The notes under the pieces are model-generated. The model was not told where the DNA came from. It saw nothing but the letters and a program-made list of their open reading frames with translations, and ran no database searches. 64,000 nt of DNA, taken from NCBI RefSeq assembly GCF_006517175.1, contig NZ_CP041186.1, forward strand, positions 3,809,074 to 3,873,073, given 5' to 3'. This document shows positions 24,559 through 32,565 of this stretch, piece by piece. Made by a program: the position numbers and the translations under genes. The number at the start of each line of letters is the position of its first letter. Within the stretch, counting starts at the first letter, position 1. This DNA is from Persicimonas caeni (GTDB lineage Bacteria; Myxococcota_A; Bradymonadia; Bradymonadales; Bradymonadaceae).

Positions 24559-25901
24559 TGAATCTTGCTGATCACCGTGTGGTAGCGTGACAGCTCGGGT
24601 GCCTCGGGATTGCGGTTGAGCGGATTGATGTCGATGACCGCCACCGAACCGCAGCTTCCGGTCGACGCGCAGTCAACGGAGCTGTCTTGGGCGTCGTCGA
24701 ACAGGGTGACGAACAGCCGGCAGCGTTCGTCGGCCTCCGAGCAGCCGCTGGTCGGCGGCTCGATGGCCATCTCGTAGGGGCTGGCGTCGAGCAAGATCTC
24801 GTCGGTGATCGTCAGGCTGTCGACGTCGACCACCTGGATCGACTCGTCGTCGAAGCTCGAGATATAGGCCAACTGACGGCCCTGCGGAGTGGTGTGCAGC
24901 ACGATGTCGCTGGGCCCGTCTGGCAGCGGCAGCGCCGAAGCAACCTCGTGGGAGGTGCCGGTGCCTTCATCGGGGTCGGCGGCCACGAGCTTGACCACGT
25001 GCATCGCGTCGGGGCGGCGGGTGACCACATAGAGTCGGTCGCCGGCGTCGTTGAACGCCATGCCGCGCGCGTCGATGGGAATGATATTGTTGTTGATCGT
25101 GCCGTGGTTCAGCTCGAAGAAGCCGCGCTGGATGATCGCCTCGACCTCGCCTTCCTCGTTGATGAACGGCTGGAAGATGCCCACGCCGTTGGTGCTGCGC
25201 GCGCCCACATACAGGTTCTGGGTGCCGGGGCGCCGGGCGATGGTGGTGGCGCGGAAAAACGGGGCCGTCTGAATCGTGCCGCCGGCCAATTGTCCGCCGG
25301 GCAGGCTGATCGACGAGACGCGTGCGGCCTGGTTGTCCCGGCTCTGCAGGTGCGTGGTGTTGATGACGTCGACCGGCTCACCGCCGCGCTCGACGGTGAA
25401 TACCGACAGGGCGAACGGGTCGGGCGGAAGCTCCGCGCCGCCCGACTGGTCGGGCACGCGGTCGATGACGCATTCGGCGGGGTCGGAGGTCTGCGCGCCG
25501 TCGGCTCCGGTGCAGAAAAGCGCGCTGCCGTCGTCGGCCACCTCGTAGGCGACCACCACGTCGTCGGCCCGGGCGGTCACATACGCTTTGGAGGCGTCTT
25601 CGTTGAGCTCGATGAACGCGCCGAAGGAGGGCAGAAAGGGGGTCTGCTCCGCTGCGATCTCGAGCGTGTCGGCGTCGATGACGCTCACGGTGCCGCCCGC
25701 GCTGGGTCGGTAGCGCGCGTCGAAGTTGCTATTGACCACGTACAGGTAGCGCCCGTTGGGGTGAAAGGTCACCCCGATGGGGTAGTTGAGCTGGTCGCGG
25801 CGGGGCAGCGAGCCCTCGAACTCGTTGTTGCAGCTTGTCGGCACAACCAGTGCCGCCAGCAAAAACAACACTATTGTAAGCAGCCGGATTCGGGGTTTCA
25901 T
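24555..25901 (-). CDS. YVTN/YncE beta-propeller lipoprotein
   Basis: A secreted lipoprotein of 448 residues from the ATG at 25901 (MKPRIRLL), ending its signal in VVPTSC. An ATG 15 bases upstream at 25916 is possible, and the frame stays open to 26033. No good ribosome site marks any of them. Propeller blades are recognisable: YPIGVTFHPNGRYLYVVNSN, GGTVSVIDADTLEIA, QLAYISSFDDESIQVVDVDSL. Such proteins hold a seven-bladed fold and usually bind proteins or cofactors. It is first in a two-gene operon with the MopE-motif lipoprotein (ATGA overlap), and the pair probably functions together on the cell surface. Confidence 0.87.
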   Translation of the reverse strand: MKPRIRLLTIVLFLLAALVVPTSCNNEFEGSLPRRDQLNYPIGVTFHPNGRYLYVVNSNFDARYRPSAGGTVSVIDADTLEIAAEQTPFLPSFGAFIELNEDASKAYVTARADDVVVAYEVADDGSALFCTGADGAQTSDPAECVIDRVPDQSGGAELPPDPFALSVFTVERGGEPVDVINTTHLQSRDNQAARVSSISLPGGQLAGGTIQTAPFFRATTIARRPGTQNLYVGARSTNGVGIFQPFINEEGEVEAIIQRGFFELNHGTINNNIIPIDARGMAFNDAGDRLYVVTRRPDAMHVVKLVAADPDEGTGTSHEVASALPLPDGPSDIVLHTTPQGRQLAYISSFDDESIQVVDVDSLTITDEILLDASPYEMAIEPPTSGCSEADERCRLFVTLFDDAQDSSVDCASTGSCGSVAVIDINPLNRNPEAPELSRYHTVISKIQ

Positions 25902-26130
25902 GGGCGGTTCTGGCATCGGTGTATGCGGGCCGGAGACGGGCGCCCGGCGTATCGTAGAGGGTGGATTACCACCGTGATCGGTCTGAATGCAAGTTGGTCG
26001 CCGAAAAGCAACGCCCCCGGCGGTTGTCCGCATTGACGCACACGCAGCAAATCGCTACTCCATAAACCAGCAAAAGCTGGTCGTTTCTATGCATTTCGAG
26101 CGGCGTCGCCGTCGCCAAGGAGTTGCAACC

Positions 26131-27285
26131 ATGCGTTACTCGGTCCTTGTTCCGTCTCTCCTGCTCGCCCTGGGCGTCTCTGCGTCGGCCTCGGCCGAAT
26201 CCAAGGTCTACAACTGGCCCGACAGCGACATGCCCGTGCTGGTCGAGAACGACTCGGGGCTCATTTTCATCACCAACGAGAAGCGCCCCCACCGTGTGTA
26301 CACTTGGAAGGCGCGCAACGATGGCGACGCAGACAACCTCTATCTGGTCGACCTCGACGGCGACCAGTCCTACGAGGTCGTGGGCGCCGGCAAGCCGACG
26401 TTTGTGCTCAAGACCAACAGCGACCCGATGTGGCAGCTCGAGAAGGGCTGCGATCAGACGATCGTGGCCGATTTCGTGGCCGACGACAAACTCGACCTGT
26501 TGTGTCAGAACAGCAAGGCGATGAAGGTCTACACCTACGACGGCCAGTTCGTCTGGGAACTGTCCCTGGGCCGACGCATCGACCACTGCCGCGCCGGTGA
26601 CTACAACGGCGACCTCAAAGCCGACCTCGAGTGCAAATACCGCGGCATGAACAAGTGGGCGCGCATCGACGCCGCCGGTGAAGTCCTTGCCAAGGAACTC
26701 GCCGAGCCCGAGATTGCCGAAGACGCCGTCGACCTGAGCGAAGCCAGCCCGGTCGAGCTGTCCGACGCGGTCAAGAAAGCCGCCAAGGGCGCCGAAATCG
26801 ACGGCGAGGTCCAGGCCGGCCTGCAGAAAGACCTCGACGGTGACGGCAAAACCGAGACCGTGGCGGTGACCGACAAGTCGATCTTCATCATCAGCGCCGA
26901 TGGCAAGACCAAAGAGAAGTTTGCCGCGTCGGCCAAAAAGTACAGCCGCAAACCCTTCGCCAAGCTCAACAGCGTCTACGCCAACAACTTCGCTGACAAC
27001 CAGAAGGCCCAAGAGGTCGTCAACGGCCTGCAGGACAAGCTGTCCAAGTGCTACGCCAGCCGCGTGCGCCGCAACCGCTTCACCGGCACCGGCCAGCTCA
27101 TCTTGACGGTCAACGTCAATGAAAAGGGCAAGGTCAGCGCGGTCAACAAGCTGCACTCGGCGATCAACGACAAGAAGGTCGAGAATTGCGCCAAGAAGGT
27201 CTTGAAGCGCGGTGACTTTCCGAAGGCCGAAGGGGGCACCGGCACGATCAACGTGAACATGAAGTACACGTTTCGGGACGAGTAA
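26131..27285 (+). CDS. Secreted AgmX/PglI C-terminal domain protein with FG-GAP-like N-terminus
   Basis: A 384-residue exported protein with a cleavable signal (ALGVSASASA, residues 1-20). The N-terminal half has VCBS/FG-GAP-like Asp-rich turns (VDLDGDQSYEVVGAG; FVADDKLDLLCQNSK; AGDYNGDLKADLECKY), which often bind calcium in propellers. Another such turn is DLDGDGKTE. The C-terminal 100 residues are the AgmX/PglI-type domain: KCYASRVRRNRFTGTGQLIL, then NVNEKGKVSAV and CAKKVLKRGDFPKAEGG. Related domains occur in gliding-motility and secretion proteins of Myxococcus. Start is fixed by AAGGAG at 26117-26122. It is 36 bases upstream of hutU; a functional link is doubtful. Confidence 0.85.
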   Translation: MRYSVLVPSLLLALGVSASASAESKVYNWPDSDMPVLVENDSGLIFITNEKRPHRVYTWKARNDGDADNLYLVDLDGDQSYEVVGAGKPTFVLKTNSDPMWQLEKGCDQTIVADFVADDKLDLLCQNSKAMKVYTYDGQFVWELSLGRRIDHCRAGDYNGDLKADLECKYRGMNKWARIDAAGEVLAKELAEPEIAEDAVDLSEASPVELSDAVKKAAKGAEIDGEVQAGLQKDLDGDGKTETVAVTDKSIFIISADGKTKEKFAASAKKYSRKPFAKLNSVYANNFADNQKAQEVVNGLQDKLSKCYASRVRRNRFTGTGQLILTVNVNEKGKVSAVNKLHSAINDKKVENCAKKVLKRGDFPKAEGGTGTINVNMKYTFRDE

Positions 27286-27321
27286 GAATCAGCGAACGCT
27301 GCAAATACAACGGAGAATAAC

Positions 27322-28980
27322 ATGAACGATCGACTCCCCATCCGCGCCCCGCGCGGCACCGAATTGCGCTGCAAGGGCTGGATTCAAGAGGCCGCGCTTC
27401 GCATGCTGATGAACAACCTCGACCCGGAGGTCGCCGAGGCGCCCGAGCGCCTGGTGGTCTACGGCGGCACCGGCAAGGCGGCGCGCAACTGGGAGTGCTA
27501 CGACCGCATCGTGCGCGAGCTCGAGCGCCTCGAAGACGACGAGACGCTGTTGGTGCAGTCGGGCAAGGCCGTCGGGGTCTTCAAGACCCACAAAGATGCC
27601 CCCCGCGTGCTCATCGCCAACTCGAACCTCGTGGGCAAGTGGGCCAATTGGGACCACTTCAACGAGCTCGAGAAGCAGGGCTTGATGATGTACGGCCAGA
27701 TGACCGCCGGCAGCTGGATCTACATCGGCACCCAGGGCATCTTGCAGGGCACCTACGAGACGTTCGCCGCCGCCGGCAAAAAGCACTTCGACAGTGACCT
27801 GTCGGGCAAATTCGTGCTCACCGCCGGTCTGGGCGGCATGGGCGGGGCGCAGCCGTTGGCGGCGACCTTCAACGGCGCGGCTTTCCTGGGTGTGGAGGTC
27901 GACAAGCACCGCATCGAGCGGCGCATCGAAACCGGCTACTGCGACAAGTGGACCGACGACCTCGACGAGGCGCTCGCCTGGATCATGGACGCGAAGGAGA
28001 AAGGCGAAGCGCTGAGCGTCGCGCTCCTGGGTAACGCCGCCGAGGTCCACCCCGAGCTGCTCGAGCGCGGCGTGATTCCCGACATCGTCACCGACCAGAC
28101 CGCCGCGCACGACCCGCTCAACGGCTACGTGCCCGCCGGCTACACCGTCGAAGAGGCCGACGCCTACCGCGAGAGCGATCCGTCGGGCTATCTCGAAGAG
28201 GCCGTCGAGAGCATCACGCGCCATGTCGAGGCGATGGTCGGCTTCAAAGATGAGGGCGCGATCGTCTTCGACTACGGCAACAATATCCGCCAGGTCGCCC
28301 TCGACAACGGCTTCGAGCGCGCCTTCGAGTTCCCCGGCTTCGTGCCCGCCTACATCCGCCCGCTCTTCTGTGAGGGCCAGGGGCCGTTCCGCTGGGCGGC
28401 GCTGTCGGGCGACCCGCAAGATATCTACAAGACCGACGAGGCCATCCGCGAGCTCTTCCCCGAAAAAGAGCACCTGATGCGCTGGATTGACATGGCCCAA
28501 GAGAAGGTCCACTTCCAGGGCTTGCCGTCGCGCATCTGCTGGCTCGGCTACGGCGAGCGGGTCAAAGCCGGCCTGAAGTTCAACGAGATGGTCAAGAATG
28601 GCGAGCTGAGCGCACCGGTGGTCATCGGCCGCGACCACCTCGACTGCGGAAGCGTCGCCAGCCCCAACCGTGAGACCGAGTCCATGAAGGACGGCACCGA
28701 CGCGGTCGCCGACTGGCCGATCCTCAACGCCATGCTCAACGCCATCGGCGGGGCGAGCTGGGTCAGCTTCCACCACGGCGGCGGCGTGGGCATGGGCTAC
28801 AGCCTGCACGCCGGCCAGGTCATCGTGGCCGACGGCACCGATGCGGCGGCCGCGCGCCTCGAGCGCGTGCTGACGACCGATCCCGGCATGGGCGTCATCC
28901 GCCACGCGGATGCGGGGTATGAGAAGGCGATCGATTGCGCGAAGGAGCATGGGGTGCGGGTTCCGCATCTTGATGATTGA
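27322..28980 (+). CDS. hutU: Urocanate hydratase
   Basis: Second step of histidine degradation: urocanate to imidazolonepropionate. The 552 residues match the family's usual length. The NAD-binding loop [10 protein letters not shown], the [13 protein letters not shown] stretch with the active-site cysteine, and [19 protein letters not shown] are all present. The start [15 protein letters not shown] is the normal family N-terminus. hutI follows 200 bases later, separated by the nested-hairpin element copy A. hutH and hutF/hutG are not in this window, so the pathway is only partly visible. Confidence 0.98.
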   Translation: MNDRLPIRAPRGTELRCKGWIQEAALRMLMNNLDPEVAEAPERLVVYGGTGKAARNWECYDRIVRELERLEDDETLLVQSGKAVGVFKTHKDAPRVLIANSNLVGKWANWDHFNELEKQGLMMYGQMTAGSWIYIGTQGILQGTYETFAAAGKKHFDSDLSGKFVLTAGLGGMGGAQPLAATFNGAAFLGVEVDKHRIERRIETGYCDKWTDDLDEALAWIMDAKEKGEALSVALLGNAAEVHPELLERGVIPDIVTDQTAAHDPLNGYVPAGYTVEEADAYRESDPSGYLEEAVESITRHVEAMVGFKDEGAIVFDYGNNIRQVALDNGFERAFEFPGFVPAYIRPLFCEGQGPFRWAALSGDPQDIYKTDEAIRELFPEKEHLMRWIDMAQEKVHFQGLPSRICWLGYGERVKAGLKFNEMVKNGELSAPVVIGRDHLDCGSVASPNRETESMKDGTDAVADWPILNAMLNAIGGASWVSFHHGGGVGMGYSLHAGQVIVADGTDAAAARLERVLTTDPGMGVIRHADAGYEKAIDCAKEHGVRVPHLDD

Positions 28981-29004
28981 GGCGCCTCGGTTTTCGAAGG
29001 CCTG

Positions 29005-29155
29005 CTATTCGAGGCGAGGGCGAATGACGCCCTCGATAAACTACAATTTGAGGGTCGTTTCGATGCGGCTTATGTGATCGTTGGCACGACCCCCAAATTG
29101 TAGTTTGCGCCGAATTTCAGGCGCCTAAAATAGCAGGCGCCACTCATCTGCAAGG
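29005..29155. repeat. Nested-hairpin intergenic element, copy A
   Basis: Lies between hutU and hutI. The ends form an inverted repeat: CTATTCGAGGCG (29005-29016) against GGCGCCTAAAATAG (29120-29133). Inside are a perfect 8-bp hairpin CGAGGGCG-AATGA-CGCCCTCG (29015-29035) and a long hairpin whose arms are CTACAATTTGAGGGTCGT (29041-29058) and ACGACCCCCAAATTGTAG (29087-29104). A tail CAGGCGCCACTCATCTGCAAGG follows to 29155. Copy B at 35559 shares every part, with compensated differences. It could be a MITE-like element or a transcribed three-way-junction RNA. Confidence 0.85.
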
Positions 29156-29180
29156 CGAACGAACGGAACGACACACACCA

Positions 29181-30467
29181 ATGAACAACACATTCACCAT
29201 CCACGCCCGCCAACTCCTCACCATGCCCGAGGAGTCCGACGCACTGCGCGACTACGACCCGCAGGCCGATCTCCACGCGCGTGACCGCGAGATCGTCGGC
29301 GCCATCGACGACGCCGGCGTCTTCGTCAATGACGGCCAGATCGAATGGTTCGGCCCGTACGAAGAGCGCACCGAAGAGGCCAAGCAGGCCCCGCAGATTC
29401 GGGCCGAGCTGGTCACCCCGGGCTGGGTCGACTGTCACACCCACGCCGTGTTCGCCGGCGAGCGCGCCGACGAATTCGTGTTGCGCAACGCCGGGCGGCC
29501 CTACGTCGAGATTTTGGAGGAGGGTGGCGGCATCCTCAATTCGGTCGACGCGCTTCGGCGTGCATCGACCAAGGAGCTCGCCGACGCGCTGCTCGAGCGC
29601 GTCTTCGACTCGGTGCGAGCGGGCGTGACCACCCTGGAGGTCAAGACCGGCTACGGGTTGACGACCTCCGACGAGCTCAAGTCGCTCAAGGCGATTCAGA
29701 TGGTCGCCGACCAGGAGGTGCCTTGCGAGCTGGTCCCCTGCTTTTTGGGGGCGCACGCCATCCCGCGTGAGTACCGCGACCGCCGAGACGAGTATGTCGA
29801 CCTGGTCTGTGAGGAGATGATCCCGAAGGTCGCCGAGCAGAACTTGGCGCAGTATTGCGACGTCTTCTGCGACCGCGGCGCGTTCACCGTCGACGAGGCG
29901 CGCCGCATCCTGACGACCGGCCAAGACCACGGGCTCATCGCCCGCATCCACGCCGACGAACTCACCGACGCCGGCGCTGCGCGCTTGGCCGCCGAAGTAG
30001 GCGCCGCCAGCGCCGACCACCTCGAGTACACCTCTGACGACGCCATCGCCGCGATGGCCGACGCGGGCGTGGTGGGCGTGTTGATGCCCGCGGTCAACTT
30101 GTTCTTGGGCACCACCGACCACCTCGCCCCGGCCAGGAAGCTCTTGCAGGCCGGCTGTGAGGTCGCCGTGGCGACCGACTTCAACCCGGGAAGCGCCATG
30201 ACGCAGGACTTAGGCCTGATGCTCACGCTCGCCTGCACGCTCTACAAGATGACCCCGGGAGAGGCGCTGCGCGCGGTGACCATCGGCGCGGCCAAGGCGC
30301 TTCGGCGCGACGATATCGGCCGCATTCGCACGGGCGTGACGGCCAACCTGACGATGCTCAGCGTCCCCTCGATGACCTACGTTCCGTATCACTTCGGCAC
30401 CAGTCATGTGAGCGGCGTGGTGCAAAACGGCGAATTTGCCTACTGGACCGAACAGGACACGGTATGA
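29181..30467 (+). CDS. hutI: Imidazolonepropionase
   Basis: Third step of histidine degradation: opens 4-imidazolone-5-propionate to formiminoglutamate. The 428-residue protein has the metal-binding DCHTHAVFAGERADEF near residue 80, KTGYGL at about 158-163, the His/Glu segment ARIHADELTDAGAARLAAE, SADHLEYTSDD and the ATDFNPGSAM loop near 335. It is the usual length plus a short N-terminal addition. It is on the same strand as hutU but separated from it by the copy A hairpin element. Its stop overlaps the start of the next small ORF (ATGA at 30464-30467). Confidence 0.97.
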   Translation: MNNTFTIHARQLLTMPEESDALRDYDPQADLHARDREIVGAIDDAGVFVNDGQIEWFGPYEERTEEAKQAPQIRAELVTPGWVDCHTHAVFAGERADEFVLRNAGRPYVEILEEGGGILNSVDALRRASTKELADALLERVFDSVRAGVTTLEVKTGYGLTTSDELKSLKAIQMVADQEVPCELVPCFLGAHAIPREYRDRRDEYVDLVCEEMIPKVAEQNLAQYCDVFCDRGAFTVDEARRILTTGQDHGLIARIHADELTDAGAARLAAEVGAASADHLEYTSDDAIAAMADAGVVGVLMPAVNLFLGTTDHLAPARKLLQAGCEVAVATDFNPGSAMTQDLGLMLTLACTLYKMTPGEALRAVTIGAAKALRRDDIGRIRTGVTANLTMLSVPSMTYVPYHFGTSHVSGVVQNGEFAYWTEQDTV

Positions 30468-30742
30468 GTGAGGCGCTCGAGAGGCTCGAGGATTTCTTGG
30501 AGGAGCTGCTGGACGAGGGCGCCGAGCGGCTGGTGGTCCGCTGGGTCGACGAGACCCGCCCGGTACCCGAAGACGAGAGTGGCTTTACCGTCAAACGCGT
30601 CATCCGCGCCACTCTGACGGCGCGCATGGGCGACGAGGTCGTCCAACGCGACTTCGACGACATCGCCTACAAAAAACTGCGTCAGACGGTGGCGATGTAC
30701 CCCTTCCAGACGCTGTACCGCAGCGATAATCTGACGCGTTAG
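30464..30742 (+). CDS. Hypothetical 92-residue protein overlapping hutI
   Basis: No family recognised. It is charged, with an amphipathic, Glu/Leu-rich N-terminal helix (ALERLEDFLEELLDEGAERL), then a beta-rich middle (TVKRVIRATLTARMGDEVVQ) and a basic C-terminus. Its ATG overlaps the hutI stop as ATGA, suggesting translational coupling and membership of the hut operon. Overlap and unusual charge pattern favour a real gene. A GC-rich palindrome directly after its stop (30745) may end the operon. Confidence 0.6.
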   Translation: MSEALERLEDFLEELLDEGAERLVVRWVDETRPVPEDESGFTVKRVIRATLTARMGDEVVQRDFDDIAYKKLRQTVAMYPFQTLYRSDNLTR

Positions 30743-30744
30743 TT

Positions 30745-30820
30745 CCTCCCCGAGTCGGGGAGGGGTGGCGAGGCGGAAGTGGAGGGTTTCTGAACCCCCT
30801 CCGCATCCCCGCGTCGGGGA
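30745..30820. repeat. GC-rich palindrome cluster, copy 1 (REP-like)
   Basis: CCTCCCCG-AGT-CGGGGAGG (30745-30763) starts three bases after the stop codon. GGAGGG/CCCTCC forms a second hairpin (30781-30803), and TCCCCGCGTCGGGGA (30806-30820) a third. The convergent kinase gene ends at 30826. A closely related palindrome follows the GGDEF gene at 53672. It may act as a bidirectional terminator and belongs to a dispersed family. Confidence 0.75.
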
Positions 30821-30825
30821 GAGGA

Positions 30826-32301
30826 CTACTGTGTCGAAAGGAAGTACAAGAACACGCCCAGGATCAACCCTCCGATCACCACACCCAGCAAGATCTCTTT
30901 GACCACGCTCGAGCTCTTGGCCTCGGCGGCCGGGGAAGGCCGCTCGCTGGCGAGGTCGATTTCGTCGGTGGCGCGGATGTTGGCGGGTTGAGGGCCAGAT
31001 CCGCCGAGCATGGCCGCGTGGTCGTCGCGGTTGAACTCCTGGGTGGGCTGCTCGTCGATCGGAGGGGCGAACGAGCCGGTATTGCGGGGTTCGACGCGGG
31101 GCGAGCTGTCTTCGATGGGAGCGACGTCGTAGCCGGAGCGACGGTTGGTCGTGGCCATGTCGTCGCCCGCAGGATCGAGGTCGTAGCTGGGACGCTCTTT
31201 GGTGGTGCCCAAGCCGCCGACCGGCCCCGACTCTTCGTAGGCGGGAAAGTCGGCGAACGGGTCGATGGAGCGCCTTCCACCCCCTCTGGACTGGGCGTTC
31301 CCGTTGGGCTGGCCGCCGTCGTTGGCCAGGGCCTGGTCGATCTCGCGCATCGAGGGCATCCCCAGCGAGTGCGGGGTCGTCGAAGCGTCTTCGTCGGCCT
31401 GGCCGAACTCGTTGGGCACCCGGGGGTTGCCCGGCTTCGAGGAGCGGCGCCCCTCGCCCAGGTCGAGCGTTTCCAGGTCGAGCACCATGTCGGTGGCGGT
31501 CTGGTAGCGCTTGGTGACGTCCTTTTCGACTGCGCGTTCGATGATGTCGGCAAAGATCGACTCGTTGACCTCGGCCGGAAGCTTCAGGGGTTTGTCGGAG
31601 GCTTGGAACAGGATCGTGTCGTAGACCGACTCGATCTGGACGAGCTTCTCGCCGGTGAGCATCTCGGCGATGATCAGCCCCATGGCGTACAGATCGGCCT
31701 GAGGGCCGACGTTTTTCTTGTGTACGAGCTCGGGCGACATATAAGCGGGGGTGCCCACCAGGGTCTTGGCGGCGGTCAGCTCCTCGCTCTGGTCGTCTTC
31801 GAGGGCTTTGGCGAAGCCAAAATCGAGCACTTTGACGTGTCCCTTGCCCCCGTCGTTGACCAAAAAGATGTTGGCCGGCTTCAAGTCGCGGTGGACGATT
31901 CCCAACTCGTGGGCAGCTTCAAGAGCAGACAACGTTTCAAGGGAGATACGCCGCACCAGTCGAGGATTGAGCGCACCGTGATGGCGCAACAGCGTCTTGA
32001 GATCGGTGCCCTCCAGAAACTCCATGGCCATGTACGGCAGGCCCGAGAGGGTCTCGCCGTAGTAGAAGACGCGCAAGACATGGGGATGGCGCAGGCTGTA
32101 GATCAGCCGTGCCTCACGCTCGAAGCGCTGGCGAAGCTCGTCCTCGTCGTGAGGGCCGGGCTTGAGCACTTTGAGCGCGAGGGTGCGGTCCTCGAGGAGA
32201 TCATGGGCTCGATAGACCGCGCCAAAATTTCCATGGTCGAGCTCGGACTCGATGCGAAACACATCATCGACGACCTCGCCGACCTCGGGCATCCGAGACA
32301 T
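30826..32301 (-). CDS. Membrane-anchored Ser/Thr protein kinase
   Basis: A 491-residue Hanks-type kinase. The catalytic domain spans about residues 10-275: HGNFGAVYRA glycine loop, LALKVLKPG with the catalytic Lys, GIVHRDLKPANIF, VLDFGFAKAL and the activation loop ending GTPAYMSPELV. A 180-residue Ser/Pro/Asp-rich linker without recognisable domains follows. A single membrane helix at about 468-488 (EILLGVVIGGLILGVFLYFL) ends the protein, so the kinase is cytoplasmic with almost nothing outside. It is divergent from the S41 protease gene. Substrates are unknown. Confidence 0.93.
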   Translation of the reverse strand: MSRMPEVGEVVDDVFRIESELDHGNFGAVYRAHDLLEDRTLALKVLKPGPHDEDELRQRFEREARLIYSLRHPHVLRVFYYGETLSGLPYMAMEFLEGTDLKTLLRHHGALNPRLVRRISLETLSALEAAHELGIVHRDLKPANIFLVNDGGKGHVKVLDFGFAKALEDDQSEELTAAKTLVGTPAYMSPELVHKKNVGPQADLYAMGLIIAEMLTGEKLVQIESVYDTILFQASDKPLKLPAEVNESIFADIIERAVEKDVTKRYQTATDMVLDLETLDLGEGRRSSKPGNPRVPNEFGQADEDASTTPHSLGMPSMREIDQALANDGGQPNGNAQSRGGGRRSIDPFADFPAYEESGPVGGLGTTKERPSYDLDPAGDDMATTNRRSGYDVAPIEDSSPRVEPRNTGSFAPPIDEQPTQEFNRDDHAAMLGGSGPQPANIRATDEIDLASERPSPAAEAKSSSVVKEILLGVVIGGLILGVFLYFLSTQ

Positions 32302-32565
32302 CTCGGCGACTCCTGGCGCTGGACTTCCTTAAGACGCGTCGGCGGCCATTGTGCAACAGAATGCAGTGGGTGTCATGTGGAGAAAGTCGCGAGGAATACA
32401 TTAAACCGTTATGTCCGTTCATCACTCGGACACGACAGCGGGTTCTTCGGGGTGAGGGCTTGCCGCGGAGCGCATCCTGCGCAAGGATAGAGCCTACGGG
32501 ACACGTTCTCTCTCCTTATTTACTTGCTGTCTGTAATTTGTTGATCTCACACAGTACGAACAGGC

